Positions 63,998 through 64,000 of a stretch of DNA of 64,000 nucleotides are shown here, piece after piece. A model generated the notes under the pieces. It saw only the letters and a program-made list of their open reading frames with translations, ran no database searches and was not told where the DNA came from. Position 1 is the stretch's first letter. Each line of letters begins with the position of its first letter. Location: the NCBI RefSeq assembly GCF_012939995.1, contig NZ_SPMZ01000029.1, positions 1 to 64,000 of the forward strand, in the 5' to 3' direction. The DNA comes from Candidatus Competibacter phosphatis (lineage in GTDB: Bacteria; Pseudomonadota; Gammaproteobacteria; Competibacterales; Competibacteraceae). The position numbers and the translations under genes were made by a program.

Positions 63998-64000
63998 GGA

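Noticed and set aside
1-64000. CRISPR arrays, IS elements, attachment sites, prophage
   Set aside because: No regularly spaced repeats, transposase or integrase genes or tRNA-adjacent duplications were recognised.

Overview
The window looks like chromosome of a GC-rich gammaproteobacterium. The gene order trpF-trpB-trpA-accD-folC-dedD, the block miaB-phoH-ybeY-corC-lnt, lnt itself and a class III (PhaE/PhaC) polyhydroxyalkanoate synthase all fit a Chromatiales/Competibacteraceae-like lineage that stores PHA. This assignment is an inference from gene content, not from a database search. No rRNA, tRNA, CRISPR array or insertion sequence was recognised.

Layout. 0-5.4 kb: tryptophan, fatty-acid and folate genes on the minus strand (trpF, trpB, trpA, accD, folC, start of dedD). 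5.5-8.6 kb: a TauE/SafE-like membrane protein, purU, a patatin-like protein and moaB. 8.7-11.7 kb: a heat-shock group (hsp20, a CbpA-type J-protein, a Do-family protease) behind a good sigma-32-like promoter. 11.7-14.3 kb: two tandem DUF4139 paralogues. 14.5-17.1 kb: a mobile-looking defence operon (HTH protein, Vsr nickase, Eco29kI-type methyltransferase, GIY-YIG endonuclease), all overlapping. 17.3-24.1 kb: ureG and the urea ABC transporter urtABCDE with a sigma-54-like promoter. 24.1-32.2 kb: DegV, PilZ and cNMP-binding proteins, an ATP-grasp/alpha-E plus transglutaminase pair, UspA, a TPR lipoprotein and BepA. 32.3-36.6 kb: PHA synthesis (phaE, phaC, phaR, phaB, phaA). 36.9-41.7 kb: phytase-like esterase, phenylacetate-CoA ligase, AI-2E transporter, CDP-alcohol transferase, DUF1451. 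41.9-48 kb: lytic transglycosylase, lnt, corC, ybeY, phoH, miaB. 48.1-53.8 kb: a zinc-ribbon/kinase/FGE-fold fusion whose C-terminus resembles a diversity-generating retroelement target, an AAA/PD-(D/E)XK protein, sohB and ssb. 53.8-64 kb: an iron locus.

The most interesting region is 55.3-64 kb: Fur-box-preceded ferritin-like protein, feoA, feoB, a Cys-rich FeoB-associated peptide, two small HMA-like proteins, two hydrophobic or low-complexity proteins, a P1B-type ATPase whose usual CPx motif is replaced by YACAL, and a DUF2325 protein under a promoter overlapped by a near-perfect Fur box. Together they resemble the ferrosome (fez) iron-storage-organelle clusters built around a P1B-6-type ATPase. 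The link is by architecture only.

An important caution: nine genes are knocked out of frame by small indels. Seven are single extra bases in runs of six or more identical bases (DUF4139, both Eco29kI genes, DegV, PilZ, and twice in the kinase fusion); the other two, in urtE and feoB, are also one- or two-base events. In every case the protein resumes sensibly in the next frame. This pattern is most simply explained by consensus errors in a long-read assembly, so these genes are probably intact in the living organism.
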